A stretch of DNA of 64,000 nucleotides from SCTM01 sp965279655 (GCA_965279655.1 OZ257255.1:3038001-3102000); one strand, 5' to 3'; positions 41,935 to 51,487 are shown, numbered from the stretch's first letter. Numbers and translations are program-made. The notes: generated from the letters alone by a model not told the origin.

Positions 41935-43818
41935 ATGCGTTCACTCGGAACTTGGTCTTTGGGAACATGGACGGGCGCGCTGGCCATCGGATTGGCGGCG
42001 GCCTTTCCCTTGCAGGCCAAGACGCTGCCGGGACTGGCGGAAATCTCCGGGGCGGTGGCCGGCGCGAAGTCCGACATCGTGCCGGTGTACATCTACAACA
42101 CCGACAAACACGTCGGTTATTCCGTGTTCGCCGTGGACGGGCAATACCGCGCGGTCGATCTGTTCCCCGGAAAGTACGAGATCACCGTGCGCAAAGACGG
42201 TCTCGACATGGCGCCGGTGACCCTGAACATCGCCGCGAATGCCCAGGCGAAGGCGGACCTGACGCCGAAGGCCGTCGCGAAGAAGCCGAACTACGTCGGC
42301 GGGCGGCTCATGGAAGACTACGACGTCGAGCCCTACGACAAGATCTATCCGCCCGGCCCGGGCCGCGCGGAGGTCGAGCGCACCTGCATGGTGTGCCACG
42401 GCGTGAACTTCCTGCAGAACCGGTTCCTGGACCGCGACGGCTGGGATCTGATGATCACCTACATGACCGAAGGCGCCGCGTTCCGGAAATACGGCATCGA
42501 CAAGGGCCCGTCGATGTTTCCGCCCGAATGGCTGAGCGCCGCGGACCGCAAGCTGGTGCTCGATTACCTGGCCACCAACTTCGGCGCCGATGCGAAGCCG
42601 CGCGTGACGCAGATGCCGAGCGAGCCGACGCTCGATCCGGCGGCGCTGGCGAAGGCGCAGTACATTGAATACCGGTTCGTGAACACCAAGGACAATCCGA
42701 AGCGCTGGACGCAGGAGGTCCACTTCGACCGCAACGGCAATGTGTATGCCACCGATCGCGGGCACAAGCCGACGGCGGCGATCGTGCAGGTCGATCCGCG
42801 CACGGGCGTGACGAAAGACATCCCGATGCCGGAAAAGGGCAATTTGCCGCACGGCATCACGGTGGATTTCGACGGCACGGTGTGGTGGGCCGGCGACGAT
42901 GTGCTGCTCGGCCATACCGATCCCAAGACCGGCCTCACCGACCTTTACAAAGCGCCCACGCAAGGCGTGTACGGCCACACGCCCGTGTTCGATTCCAAAG
43001 GCAATTTGTGGTTCTCGCTGCTGCTCGGCAACCGGATCGGCTACTGGGACCGCGCCACCGACAAGATCACATACTATGAGGAGCCCGAGGGGCGCGCGCG
43101 GCCGTACGGCCTGACGGTCGACAGCAAGGACCGGCCGTGGTGGGTGGAATACCACACCGGATTCATCGGCACGTTCGACCCCGCGACCAAGCAGTTCAAG
43201 CGCTATCCGATCAAGTCGCAGCCGGCGCAGATGCGCCGCCTGGGCATCGATGGCAACGACATCGTCTGGTACGGCGTGTATGGGTCCACGGGTAAGAAGG
43301 GCAAGCTCGGCCGCCTCGATCCCAAGACCGGCGAGACGATCGAGCGCGACCTGCCGATCGACTTCTCGAACCCCTACGATGCGTGGCCCGACGACAAGGG
43401 CAACATCTGGGCGAGCACCGACAACTACATGGTGCGCTTCAACGAGGCGACGGAGAAGATGACGCTCTATCCGGTGCCGGCGCGCAGCGATCAGCCGAAG
43501 GTGACGATCACCCGCGACGGCGCGGTGTGGTACGCGCCGCGCGGGGCCGGCAGCGGCGGTTACGGCGGTGTCGCCGCCGTGCTGTACCCGGACAAGGACA
43601 ACATCACCACGCTGGGTGCGTTCTACGGGCCGCTGAGCAGCCATAACCGCGACGCCAAGTTCAACGGCAAGTCGGTGAAGGTGACGGGTGTTGTGAAGAT
43701 GGCCCCGGACAAGGCGGAGAATCACGAGGTGACCGTCGCCCACGGGTTCGTCGGCAAGCCACTGTCAGCCCCGGTGAGGCGAGCGGACCCGAGCGCGGAA
43801 CCCGCGCTGGCGGATTAA
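41935..43818 (+). CDS. Exported cytochrome c-beta-propeller fusion (Vgb-like)
   Basis: 627 residues, start ATG at 41935 with GGGAGG upstream. In order: signal peptide (about 1-28); beta-sandwich domain (about 35-110; SGAVAGAKSDIVPVYIYNTD, FPGKYEITVRKDG); a cytochrome c-like stretch with CMVCH at 151-155 and GWDLMITYM; and a propeller (about 230-600) with repeats such as HFDRNGNVYATD, PHGITVDFDGTVWW, GHTPVFDSKGNLWFSLL, ARPYGLTVDSKDRPWWVEY and NPYDAWPDDKGNIWAS, as in virginiamycin B lyase-like proteins. Periplasmic redox enzyme or lyase; substrate unknown. Confidence 0.85.
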   Translation: MRSLGTWSLGTWTGALAIGLAAAFPLQAKTLPGLAEISGAVAGAKSDIVPVYIYNTDKHVGYSVFAVDGQYRAVDLFPGKYEITVRKDGLDMAPVTLNIAANAQAKADLTPKAVAKKPNYVGGRLMEDYDVEPYDKIYPPGPGRAEVERTCMVCHGVNFLQNRFLDRDGWDLMITYMTEGAAFRKYGIDKGPSMFPPEWLSAADRKLVLDYLATNFGADAKPRVTQMPSEPTLDPAALAKAQYIEYRFVNTKDNPKRWTQEVHFDRNGNVYATDRGHKPTAAIVQVDPRTGVTKDIPMPEKGNLPHGITVDFDGTVWWAGDDVLLGHTDPKTGLTDLYKAPTQGVYGHTPVFDSKGNLWFSLLLGNRIGYWDRATDKITYYEEPEGRARPYGLTVDSKDRPWWVEYHTGFIGTFDPATKQFKRYPIKSQPAQMRRLGIDGNDIVWYGVYGSTGKKGKLGRLDPKTGETIERDLPIDFSNPYDAWPDDKGNIWASTDNYMVRFNEATEKMTLYPVPARSDQPKVTITRDGAVWYAPRGAGSGGYGGVAAVLYPDKDNITTLGAFYGPLSSHNRDAKFNGKSVKVTGVVKMAPDKAENHEVTVAHGFVGKPLSAPVRRADPSAEPALAD

Positions 43819-43828
43819 GCGCGGGGCG

Positions 43829-44890
43829 TTACCCGACCTTCTGCGCCTGACGCCACGCGAGTTCAGCGATCGCCGGCAGCGCTTCCACGCGCTGCTGGGC
43901 GTTCGCGGACGCCGCGGTGCCGCGCACGACGCGGCCCTTGATGCCGTGGAAGATGGCAGCCAGCCGGAACAGGTTGTAGGCCATGTAGAAGTCGAGGTCG
44001 GGGATGCCGTCCCTGCCCGTGCGCTTGCAATAGGCCGCGACGTATTCCGCTTCGCTGGGGATGTTGAGCGCGCGTAAGTCAGCGCCGACGAGGCCGGCGA
44101 TCACCTCGGGGCGCATGTGATACATCATGAGCTGGTAGGTGAGATCCGCGAGGGGATGGCCGAGCGTCGCGAGTTCCCAATCGAGCACCGCGACGACGCG
44201 CGGCTCGGTCGGATGGAAGATCATGTTGTCGACGCGGAAGTCGCCGTGCACAAGCGTGGTCTCGTCGCCGGGCGGGATGCGGGCGGGCAGCCATTCCACC
44301 AGCTTGTCGAGATGCGGATCGCGGCCGGCTTCGGTATCGGCGAGATACTGCTTCGACCAGCGGCCGATCTGGCGGGCGAAATAGTTCCCCGGTTTACCGA
44401 AATCCGATAGGCCGATGGCGGCGTAGTCGACCTTGTGAAGCCGCGCGAGCGTGTCGTTCATGGCGTCGAAATACGCCGGGCGCGCCTCGCGCGTGACGTC
44501 GGGGAAGGTCGCGTCCCACACGATGCGGCCGTCGACCATGTCCATGACGTAGAACCAGGTGCCGATGATCGCATCATCGGTGCAGAGGCCGAAGATGCGG
44601 GGAACGGGGTAGCCGGCCTTCGCGAGCGCCATCTGCACGCGCGCCTCGCGGTCCACCGCGTGGGCGCCGGGCAGCAGCTGCCCCGGCGGTTTGCGGCGCA
44701 GGACGTAGGTCTTGCCCGGGGTGACGAGCTTGTAGGTGGGATTGGATTGGCCGCCCTTGAACTGCTCGACGGTGAGCGGACCCGCGTAGCCGGCGACATT
44801 GGCATCCATCCAGCGTGCGAGGGCCGCCTCGTCGAACCGATGGGCCGCGCGCACCGCGCTGGTGCCGAGATTGTCGTCGGCGTCGGTCAC
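43829..44890 (-). CDS. APH-family phosphotransferase (ACAD10/11-like kinase)
   Basis: 353 residues from a GTG at 44890 that overlaps the acyl-CoA dehydrogenase stop as GTGA. Kinase landmarks: GGQSNPTYKLVTPGKTYVLRRKPPGQLLPGAHAVDREARV, LVHGDFRVDNMIFHPTEPRVVAVLDWELATLGHPLADLTY. Proteins of this group phosphorylate the hydroxyl of 4-hydroxyacyl-CoAs; the partner dehydrogenase then rearranges them towards beta-oxidation, as in mammalian ACAD10/11 and the Pseudomonas levulinate operon. The pairing with the next gene supports this, rather than antibiotic resistance. Confidence 0.88.
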   Translation of the reverse strand: MTDADDNLGTSAVRAAHRFDEAALARWMDANVAGYAGPLTVEQFKGGQSNPTYKLVTPGKTYVLRRKPPGQLLPGAHAVDREARVQMALAKAGYPVPRIFGLCTDDAIIGTWFYVMDMVDGRIVWDATFPDVTREARPAYFDAMNDTLARLHKVDYAAIGLSDFGKPGNYFARQIGRWSKQYLADTEAGRDPHLDKLVEWLPARIPPGDETTLVHGDFRVDNMIFHPTEPRVVAVLDWELATLGHPLADLTYQLMMYHMRPEVIAGLVGADLRALNIPSEAEYVAAYCKRTGRDGIPDLDFYMAYNLFRLAAIFHGIKGRVVRGTAASANAQQRVEALPAIAELAWRQAQKVG

Positions 44891-46062
44891 GCGGGCTTCT
44901 TCGGCAAGAGCTGGCGCTTGATCTTCTTGGCGAGCGACCACTTGTGGACTTCGGTGGGGCCGTCGTAGATGCGGAAGGCGCGCAGTTCGCGGAACACCTT
45001 CTCGACGATCGTATCGCCCGTGACGCCGGTGCCGCCCATGCATTGGACGCAGCGGTCGACGATCTTGAACAGGGCTTCCGACACGGCCACCTTGGTCATG
45101 GAGCTTTCGGTGCCGCCGGACGCGCCGCTATCCAGCACAGCCGCGCACCAGTCGATCATCAACTCCGCCTGCTTCAGCTCGATCATGTTGTCGGCCAGCA
45201 TGAAGCCGACGCCTTCATGGTCGATCAAAGGTTTCCCGAACGCGTGGCGCTTCACCGCGTAATCCGACGCGATCTCTTGGCAGCGGGTCGCGGCGCCATG
45301 CCAGCGCATGCAGTGGGTGAGGCGCGCGGGCGCGAGGCGGATCTGGGCGAGCTTGAAGCCGTCGCCGCTGTTGCCGAGCATCTGATCCGCCGGCACGCGC
45401 AGGTTCTCCAGGGCGACGACGGAATGGCCGCCGGGGGATGCGCTGTCGATGGTGTCGAGCACGCGTTCGATGCGGATGCCAGGGCTTGGCAATTCCACCA
45501 GGAACATGGTGGCGCCTTCACCGGTCTTGGCCATGACGATGCCGACACCGGCGCCGTCGAGCCCGGTGATGAAGGCCTTGCGGCCGTTGATGACCCAGTG
45601 GTTGCCGTCCAAGACGGCTGTCGTCTTCAGCATTGAGGGATCGGAGCCCGCGCCGTTGTCGGCGGCGGGCTCGGTCATGAAGAAGGCGGAGCGTTTGCGG
45701 CCGCTGGTGATCGGCTCGAGGAAGCGCGCCTTCTGCTCCGGGCTCGCGGCCTGGTGGAGCAGGAACATGTTGCCTTCATCGGGGGCGGCGACGTTCACCG
45801 CGAGCGGTCCCAGAGGCGACAGACCCGAAGCGCGCAGGATCAGCGCGCAGTCCTGATGGCTGAGGTGATTGCCGTCCGGAAGGATGTGCGGCGTGAGCAC
45901 GCCGGCGGCTTTGGCGAGACCGCGCAGTTCCTGTACGAGTTCCTCGGACGGCCCATGGGGGTCCCAACGGGCGTCCTTCTCGAAGCCGATGACCGTGCCG
46001 CGCACGAAGGCTTCGACTTGGCGCGCCAGATCGCGGCCGCGGTCGGTGACAGTACCCGTCAT
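44887..46062 (-). CDS. Acyl-CoA dehydrogenase (ACAD10/11-like partner)
   Basis: 391 residues. MTEPAADNGAGSDPSMLKTTAVLDGNHWVINGRKAFITG and the C-terminal CMGGTGVTGDTIVEKVFRELRAFRIYDGPTEVHKWSLAKKI are classic acyl-CoA dehydrogenase motifs (FAD-dependent). It is translationally coupled with the kinase gene downstream (GTGA overlap). Electrons would go via ETF to the ETF-quinone oxidoreductase encoded at 18715. Confidence 0.92.
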   Translation of the reverse strand: MTGTVTDRGRDLARQVEAFVRGTVIGFEKDARWDPHGPSEELVQELRGLAKAAGVLTPHILPDGNHLSHQDCALILRASGLSPLGPLAVNVAAPDEGNMFLLHQAASPEQKARFLEPITSGRKRSAFFMTEPAADNGAGSDPSMLKTTAVLDGNHWVINGRKAFITGLDGAGVGIVMAKTGEGATMFLVELPSPGIRIERVLDTIDSASPGGHSVVALENLRVPADQMLGNSGDGFKLAQIRLAPARLTHCMRWHGAATRCQEIASDYAVKRHAFGKPLIDHEGVGFMLADNMIELKQAELMIDWCAAVLDSGASGGTESSMTKVAVSEALFKIVDRCVQCMGGTGVTGDTIVEKVFRELRAFRIYDGPTEVHKWSLAKKIKRQLLPKKPA

Positions 46063-46129
46063 GAAGACTCCCCGGGTTGCAATTCAAGACTGTTCGCCCG
46101 CGCGGGCCAGGGTGTCAAGAACCGGGGAC

Positions 46130-47104
46130 TTAAGTTCCAGGGGGCAGGCGGCCGACCATGGCGGAGGCGACCCGGGCCAGATCGGTGAGGATGCCGACCT
46201 CCATCTCCGTATAGCTGGCCGTCAGCCGCCGCCAGATCTGGAGGGTGGCCACAGCGCTGTTTTGTCCATGGTCCTGCCCGCCGAGGCGCACGCCCAACCA
46301 GGCGCTGCCGGAAGGCACGATGACGTCCGCCGGCACCTTGGACAGGGGCTGGCCGGGGGGCCGGCCGGCGAGCGTGCCGTCGAGCAGTTCCCACGGCACG
46401 GCCGGAAGCGCAGCGCCCTCGGTGCGTTGGGACAACACCACGGCCGGCAGCTCCTTGCCGTGACCGAAGGACACGCGCGCCACGTCGGAGATGGACAGGC
46501 GGCGGGCATGATCGGCCACGATCTTGGCGATCTCCGGTAGGGTGTTCGCTTGCGCGAGCGTCAGCATCGCCTCGGCGAGACGCGCCGCCATGGTGGCCTG
46601 GTGCTCGGCGCGGCGTGCGACGCGGCGGATCTCGAGTTCGCGCACCACAAGGCGCGCGAGCAAGGTGAGCACCGTGCGCAATTCCTCGCTCGGCGCCTCG
46701 CGCGGCGTGTTGTCGATCACGCAGAGGGAGCCCAGATGCTGGTTGTCCGGCGTGATGAGCGGCGCGCCGACGTAGTAACGGATACCGAGATCGCCGGTGA
46801 CCAAGGGGTTGGCGGAGAACCGCGTATCCTTGGTGGCGTCTTCGACGACGAACACACCGTCGCCCTTGATGGTGTGGTTGCAGAAGGCCTGCTCGCGCGG
46901 CGTCTCGCTCGCGCCGATGCCGTAGCGCGCCTTGAACCACTGGCGGTCGCGGTCGATCAGGGAGACGGCCGCCATGGGCACATTGAACAGGCGGGCGACC
47001 GCGACGGTGATGTCGTCGAACTCCCGTTCCGGCGGGGTATCAAGGATCTGGTAGTCGAACAGCTTCGCCAAGCGCGCCGTTTCGGATGTTTCAGTCAGCT
47101 GCAC
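46130..47104 (-). CDS. GAF-domain protein, two GAF domains without output domain
   Basis: 324 residues. The first GAF domain (about 25-165) is well preserved: LDTPPEREFDDITVAVARLFNVPMAAVSLID, GASETPREQAFCNHTIKG and VGAPLITPDNQHLGSLCVIDNTPR, the pattern seen at the start of many alphaproteobacterial sensor proteins. A second, weaker GAF-like region follows (about 190-315). There is no kinase, cyclase or DNA-binding domain, so it must act through a partner. Ligand unknown. Confidence 0.8.
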   Translation of the reverse strand: MQLTETSETARLAKLFDYQILDTPPEREFDDITVAVARLFNVPMAAVSLIDRDRQWFKARYGIGASETPREQAFCNHTIKGDGVFVVEDATKDTRFSANPLVTGDLGIRYYVGAPLITPDNQHLGSLCVIDNTPREAPSEELRTVLTLLARLVVRELEIRRVARRAEHQATMAARLAEAMLTLAQANTLPEIAKIVADHARRLSISDVARVSFGHGKELPAVVLSQRTEGAALPAVPWELLDGTLAGRPPGQPLSKVPADVIVPSGSAWLGVRLGGQDHGQNSAVATLQIWRRLTASYTEMEVGILTDLARVASAMVGRLPPGT

Positions 47105-47299
47105 GAATCGACCCCTCTTGAAGCGGGCGTACGGTGCGTTGGGATATGCGTCAGGTCAATCGTTAGGTACGAAATCGTCCTTTGCGGGTCGTGCCGCCAG
47201 GCGCGCTGAAATTCCGCTGTCGTAAGTCGGAAATAATTCCACGCCGCAGGTTCTCGACCGTCTCGTGGACGTGTAGGTTTGCGGGATTGGGGGGGCCGG

Positions 47300-47929
47300 A
47301 TGAGCGATCTGAAGGTGCTGGGGCGGACCACGTCCAGCAACGTCATGAAGGTCCTGTGGACCCTGACGGAGCTCGACCTGCCATTCGTGCGCGAGGACGT
47401 GGGCGGGCCGTTCGGCGGCAACGACACGCCGGCGTATCGCGCGCTGAATCCCAACGGGCTGATCCCGACCCTGGTCGACGCGGGCGTGGCGGTGTGGGAG
47501 TCCAACACCATCTGCCGCTATCTGTGCAACCGGGTGGGCGCCACGCCGCTATATCCCGCCGCCCCGGCCGCGCGCAGCCAGTGCGAGCGCTGGATGGATT
47601 GGCAGCTGAGCACGCTCGCTGTGCATTCCACGCCGTTCTTTCTCATGCGTGTACGCACGCCGAAGGATCAGCAGGATCCGGGCGCGATCGCGGCCAATCG
47701 CGAAAGCATGGCGAAGACGCTAACCATCCTCGAGGCGGTGCTCGGCGCCCAACCGTTCGTCGCCGGAGCGCATCTGACGCTGGCCGACATCGCGCTGGGG
47801 GCGGTTGGCCATCGCTGGTTCGCGCTCGGCGGCGACAATGGACAGTTCCCCAACATGGCCGCGTGGTACGCGCGGTTGAACACCCGCCCCGGCTATCAAA
47901 CCCATGTCGTGAAGGTTCCCCTGGTATGA
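47300..47929 (+). CDS. Glutathione S-transferase family protein
   Basis: 209 residues. Thioredoxin-fold N-terminal half with LGRTTSSNVMKVLWTLTELDLPFVRED (Ser in the active loop), LNPNGLIPTLVDAGVAVWESNTICRYL, and a helical C-terminal half with FVAGAHLTLADIALGAV. Conjugates or transfers glutathione to electrophiles. Its stop overlaps the MFS gene start (ATGA), so the two are co-translated, perhaps for detoxification. Confidence 0.9.
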   Translation: MSDLKVLGRTTSSNVMKVLWTLTELDLPFVREDVGGPFGGNDTPAYRALNPNGLIPTLVDAGVAVWESNTICRYLCNRVGATPLYPAAPAARSQCERWMDWQLSTLAVHSTPFFLMRVRTPKDQQDPGAIAANRESMAKTLTILEAVLGAQPFVAGAHLTLADIALGAVGHRWFALGGDNGQFPNMAAWYARLNTRPGYQTHVVKVPLV

Positions 47930-49257
47930 GCACCCCAAGTTCGAGTTCCGGGACTTCGAGTTCCGCCACACCCTGGCGCGCTTGGGGCGCGGTGGCGCTG
48001 CTGACGCTGGCTTACATCCTGTCGTTCATCGACCGGCAGATCCTGGGGCTGTTGATCACGCCGATCAAAAGCTCCCTGCAGCTGACAGACACGCAGATCG
48101 GCCTGCTGATGGGGCCGGCGTTCGCGATCTTCTACGTGACCCTGGGATGGCCGATCGGCTGGCTGGCGGATCGCGCCAACCGGCGCAACATCATCGCGGT
48201 CGGGATCGCGCTGTGGTCGATCATGACCGCGTTTTGCGGATTGAGCCGCTCGTTCACGCAACTGTTCTTCTCCCGCATCGGCGTGGGCGTGGGCGAAGCG
48301 ACGCTGACCCCGAGCGTGCTGTCGCTGATCGGCGACATGTTCCCCAAGGGCAGCCGCGCGCGGGCGACGGCGATCTACATGGGCGGCGTGCAGGTCGGCA
48401 CCGGCTTGGCGTATCTCGTCGGCGGCAAAGTGTCGGGCGCGTTGAGCAAGGCGGGCACCGTGGAGGTGCCGCTGTTCGGCCAGATCGAAGGATGGCAGGC
48501 GGCGTTCCTGGCGGTGGGCCTGCCGGGTCTGCTGGTGGCGATCGCGGTCATGTTCATCCGGGAGCCGGCGCGGCAAAAGGTCGTGGGGGAAGCCAGCGAG
48601 GCGTATTCCCTGTGGGACGCCTTGCGCTACTTCGGTTCGCGCTGGACGTCCTATCTGCCGGTGGGTCTGGGCATGTGCGCCGTGACGACCGCCGCTTACG
48701 CGGGCGGCTGGAGTGCCGCGCTGTTCCAACGCACGTGGCAATGGGACGTGGCCACCATGGGCGCATGGCTCGGCCTCGCCTACATCGTATTCGGACCGTT
48801 GGGCGCGGTGGCGGGCGGCATGATCAACGATGCGCTGGTCGCGCGCGGCGTGAACGCGCCGACCTATCGCACGTGCTGGATGGGCGTGGCGTTCACCAGC
48901 GTGGCGGCGACGATCTATCCGCTGATGCCCACACCGGAACTCGCGCTGGTGTTCATCGCCTGCTCCATCTTCGGCAACGCGGTTGCGACCGGCATGGGCT
49001 CAGCCTCCATGGTGGTGCTGGCGCCCAGCAACCTGCGCGCACAAGCCGGCGCCTTGTACCTCATGACCATCAACTTCCTCGGCCTCCTGTATGGGCCGAC
49101 CATGGTGGGCGTGTTGACCGACCATGTGTTCACGGACGCAAGCGGCGTCGGCCCGGCCATGTCGACGGTGCAGATCGGGATCGCCATCCCGGCGCTGCTG
49201 ATCCTGTGGCTCGGACTGAAACCTTTCGTGCGCGAAATGGAAGCGAATGCGCGCTAG
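47926..49257 (+). CDS. MFS transporter (12 helices, spinster-like)
   Basis: 443 residues, start ATG overlapping the GST stop. A Ser/Thr-rich N-terminus, then helices with YILSFIDRQILGLLITPIK, the loop GWLADRANRRNIIAVG (MFS motif A), RIGVGVGEATLTPSVLSLIGDMFP (motif B region), and GSASMVVLAPSNLRAQAGALYLMTINFLG. Pattern is like MFS spinster-type exporters/importers in proteobacteria. Substrate unknown. Confidence 0.9.
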   Translation: MSTPSSSSGTSSSATPWRAWGAVALLTLAYILSFIDRQILGLLITPIKSSLQLTDTQIGLLMGPAFAIFYVTLGWPIGWLADRANRRNIIAVGIALWSIMTAFCGLSRSFTQLFFSRIGVGVGEATLTPSVLSLIGDMFPKGSRARATAIYMGGVQVGTGLAYLVGGKVSGALSKAGTVEVPLFGQIEGWQAAFLAVGLPGLLVAIAVMFIREPARQKVVGEASEAYSLWDALRYFGSRWTSYLPVGLGMCAVTTAAYAGGWSAALFQRTWQWDVATMGAWLGLAYIVFGPLGAVAGGMINDALVARGVNAPTYRTCWMGVAFTSVAATIYPLMPTPELALVFIACSIFGNAVATGMGSASMVVLAPSNLRAQAGALYLMTINFLGLLYGPTMVGVLTDHVFTDASGVGPAMSTVQIGIAIPALLILWLGLKPFVREMEANAR

Positions 49258-49273
49258 GCCGCACTGGGCCTAG
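49254..49273. terminator. Hairpin spanning the stop codons of convergent genes
   Basis: CTAGGCC (49254-49260), loop GCACTG, GGCCTAG (49267-49273). The arms contain the TAG stop of the MFS gene and the TAG stop of the convergent histidine kinase gene. A compact two-way transcript end is plausible. Confidence 0.5.
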
Positions 49274-50676
49274 ACCCGTTCCATCACGCGGTGCGGGATC
49301 GGCACGGTGTCGAAGGCGACCGTGGCGACCGAGCCCTTGCCGTTCTCGCCGGCGCCGAGGGACAGCCGCGCGCCGTGGCGCTTTGCGATCTCGCTGGCGA
49401 TGGCCAGGCCCAGGCCGCTGCCGGTGCCCTTGCTGGCGGGGGAGCGATAGAACCGCTCCAGCACACGTTCGCGTTCCGCCGGCGCGATGCCGGGGCCGGT
49501 GTCTTCCACCGTGAGCACGACCGGATCGGTGCTCAGGCGCAGGGTGACCTGACCGTTGGCGTCGCTGTAGCGGATGGCGTTGTCGACCAGGTTGGCGACA
49601 AGATCCGTGAGCAGCTGGGGATCGCCGAGAATCTGCGGACCGATGGCCGGACCGTCGTAGCCGAGGTCGATGCCGCGAGCGACGGCGGCGTCCGCCCAAT
49701 GTTCGAGTTCCTGGCGCGCCAAGGCGGCGAGATCGACCGGCTGCAGGTTGGCGCCGTTGCCGCTGCCGGGCTCGGCGCGAGCGAGCGTGAGCAGCTGCTG
49801 GGTGACGCGGGTGAGGCGCACCATGGCTTTGTCCACGGCCGTCAGTGCTTCCTGGCGCCGGGCCGCGTCCGTCTCGCGCAGGGCGCGTTGCACCTGGATC
49901 TGCATGGCGGCAAGCGGCGTGCGCAATTGGTGCGCCGCGTTGGCGACGAAGCGCCGCACCGCGTCGCGCGCTTCCGCCAAGCGATCCATGACGCCGTTGA
50001 GGGCTTCCGCGAGTGGGCGAATCTCCGCCGGCAGCACGTCCACCTCGGCCAGAGGCCGCAGGTCGTCGGTTTGAATATGGGCAAGCTCAACGGCCAACCG
50101 GTTGACGCGCCGCAATGCGGACGTGACCGCGAACCAGATCAACACACCGGCGATCACCAGCAGCGCGATCTCGATCGGCAGGATGCCCGCGAGGATCTGG
50201 GTGACGATTCCGCTGCGCTTGGTCAGCGTTTCCGCCACGATCACGATGTCGCCCACGGCCGCGGGCGAGGTCGCGGCGACGGCCGTCAGCCGCACCGGAT
50301 CGCCATCGACCGTGCCGTCGTAGAACACCGGGCGTTTGCCGGGCGCCCACGGCGGCGCCGGAAGCTGGTGATTGCCGAAGACGTGTTCGCCGGAAGCCGA
50401 GACCACGTCGTAGAGCACGCGGTCGGTCTTGTCGTATTCCAGCATCTCCACCGCCGAGGTCGGCAGCGTGACGGAAGGACCATCGCCGTCGCTCTTGATC
50501 TGCGACGCCAAAGCCATCGCGGAGTCGTACAGCCACTCGTCGTAGACGCGCGTGGCGAAATACTGGGCGGCGGTGAGCGTGAGCGCCCCGCCGACCAGCA
50601 TGAGCGCGGCCAGCGGCCCGCACAGCCGGATGAGAAGCTGCCGGCGGAGCGAACTCGCGGGCGCCGTGCGGATCAC
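49270..50676 (-). CDS. Sensor histidine kinase (TctE/QseC type)
   Basis: 468 residues: first helix (about 18-38), a periplasmic sensor part of about 125 residues like the 2CSK_N domain (VYDEWLYDSAMALASQI), second helix (about 164-186), HAMP, phospho-acceptor His249 in NAAHQLRTPLAAM, and ATPase motifs LVDNAIRYSD, VLTVEDTGPGIA, GTGSGLGLAIA. It phosphorylates the response regulator encoded upstream, with which its start overlaps by four bases. Relatives sense carboxylates or quinones; signal here unknown. Confidence 0.92.
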   Translation of the reverse strand: MIRTAPASSLRRQLLIRLCGPLAALMLVGGALTLTAAQYFATRVYDEWLYDSAMALASQIKSDGDGPSVTLPTSAVEMLEYDKTDRVLYDVVSASGEHVFGNHQLPAPPWAPGKRPVFYDGTVDGDPVRLTAVAATSPAAVGDIVIVAETLTKRSGIVTQILAGILPIEIALLVIAGVLIWFAVTSALRRVNRLAVELAHIQTDDLRPLAEVDVLPAEIRPLAEALNGVMDRLAEARDAVRRFVANAAHQLRTPLAAMQIQVQRALRETDAARRQEALTAVDKAMVRLTRVTQQLLTLARAEPGSGNGANLQPVDLAALARQELEHWADAAVARGIDLGYDGPAIGPQILGDPQLLTDLVANLVDNAIRYSDANGQVTLRLSTDPVVLTVEDTGPGIAPAERERVLERFYRSPASKGTGSGLGLAIASEIAKRHGARLSLGAGENGKGSVATVAFDTVPIPHRVMERV

Positions 50677-51344
50677 GCAGAGGCTTCCAGCCGGTAGCCA
50701 AGTCCGCGCAGCGCGCGGATCGACACGTTGCTGTTCGCGCCGGTGAGTTTGCGGCGCAGGCGGCTGATGTGAACCTCCACCGCCGCCGTGCTGGTGTCGC
50801 TCTCCGCGTCATAGATGCCGTCGAAGATGCGTTCCTTGGCGACGATGCGGCCTTGGGCACGCACCAGCACCTCGAGGATGGCGTATTCCTTAGCGGTGCA
50901 GTCGAGCGCCTTGCCGTCGACGATGGCCTGGCGATGGACCGCGTCCAGGCCTACCGCGGCGAAGCGCAGGGTGAACGGTTCCGCCTGCTGGCGGCGCAGC
51001 TGAACGCGGATGCGGGCCTCCAGTTCGGAGAGCGCGATGGGCTTCACCAGGTAATCGTCCGCGCCGCCGTCGAGGCCGCGCACGCGGTCGCTCAGTTGAT
51101 CGCGAGCGGTGATGATGATGACCGGCGAGCGCACGCCGCGCTCACGCAGGCGTTTGAGCAGATCGACGCCGTCGCCGTCGGGCAGGCCGAGGTCGAGCAC
51201 GATCACGTCGTAGTTCTGGACGGTTGCGGCCGCGAAAGCGAGTTCGGCGGTGGGATAGGTATCGACCGCATAGGACGATTGGGCGAGCGAACTGGCGAGA
51301 CCGTCGGCCAGTTCCTGATCATCTTCGACGACGAGTAAGCGCAT
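50673..51344 (-). CDS. OmpR-family response regulator (TctD/QseB type)
   Basis: 223 residues. Receiver with acidic pair VVEDD at 6-9, phospho-acceptor Asp51 (VIVLDLGLPDGD), ITARD and LVKPIA; winged-helix output with KALDCTAKEYAILEVLV and VEVHISRLRRKL. Paired with the histidine kinase directly downstream. It may also act on the divergent DsbA-like gene, which shares its 143-base upstream region; that is inference. Confidence 0.93.
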   Translation of the reverse strand: MRLLVVEDDQELADGLASSLAQSSYAVDTYPTAELAFAAATVQNYDVIVLDLGLPDGDGVDLLKRLRERGVRSPVIIITARDQLSDRVRGLDGGADDYLVKPIALSELEARIRVQLRRQQAEPFTLRFAAVGLDAVHRQAIVDGKALDCTAKEYAILEVLVRAQGRIVAKERIFDGIYDAESDTSTAAVEVHISRLRRKLTGANSNVSIRALRGLGYRLEASA

Positions 51345-51487
51345 GGGATTTGTCCTCCGGGGGGCCCCGAGTCATGCCACGAGTCGCGCATCGATTCCAT
51401 GCTTCCACGCACGGAGAAGTGCTGACTTTTGTGACATGAAACGCGCTATAGTTACGGTTCGTGCCTAATTCCGGGGAGGAGCGCGCC

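Noticed and set aside
43829..44890. Aminoglycoside resistance kinase
   Set aside because: The APH fold is shared, but translational coupling with an acyl-CoA dehydrogenase fits the ACAD10/11-like role.
51425..51455. Sigma-70-like promoter (TATAGT) before the DsbA-like gene
   Set aside because: No -35 box at a suitable distance; left out of the features.
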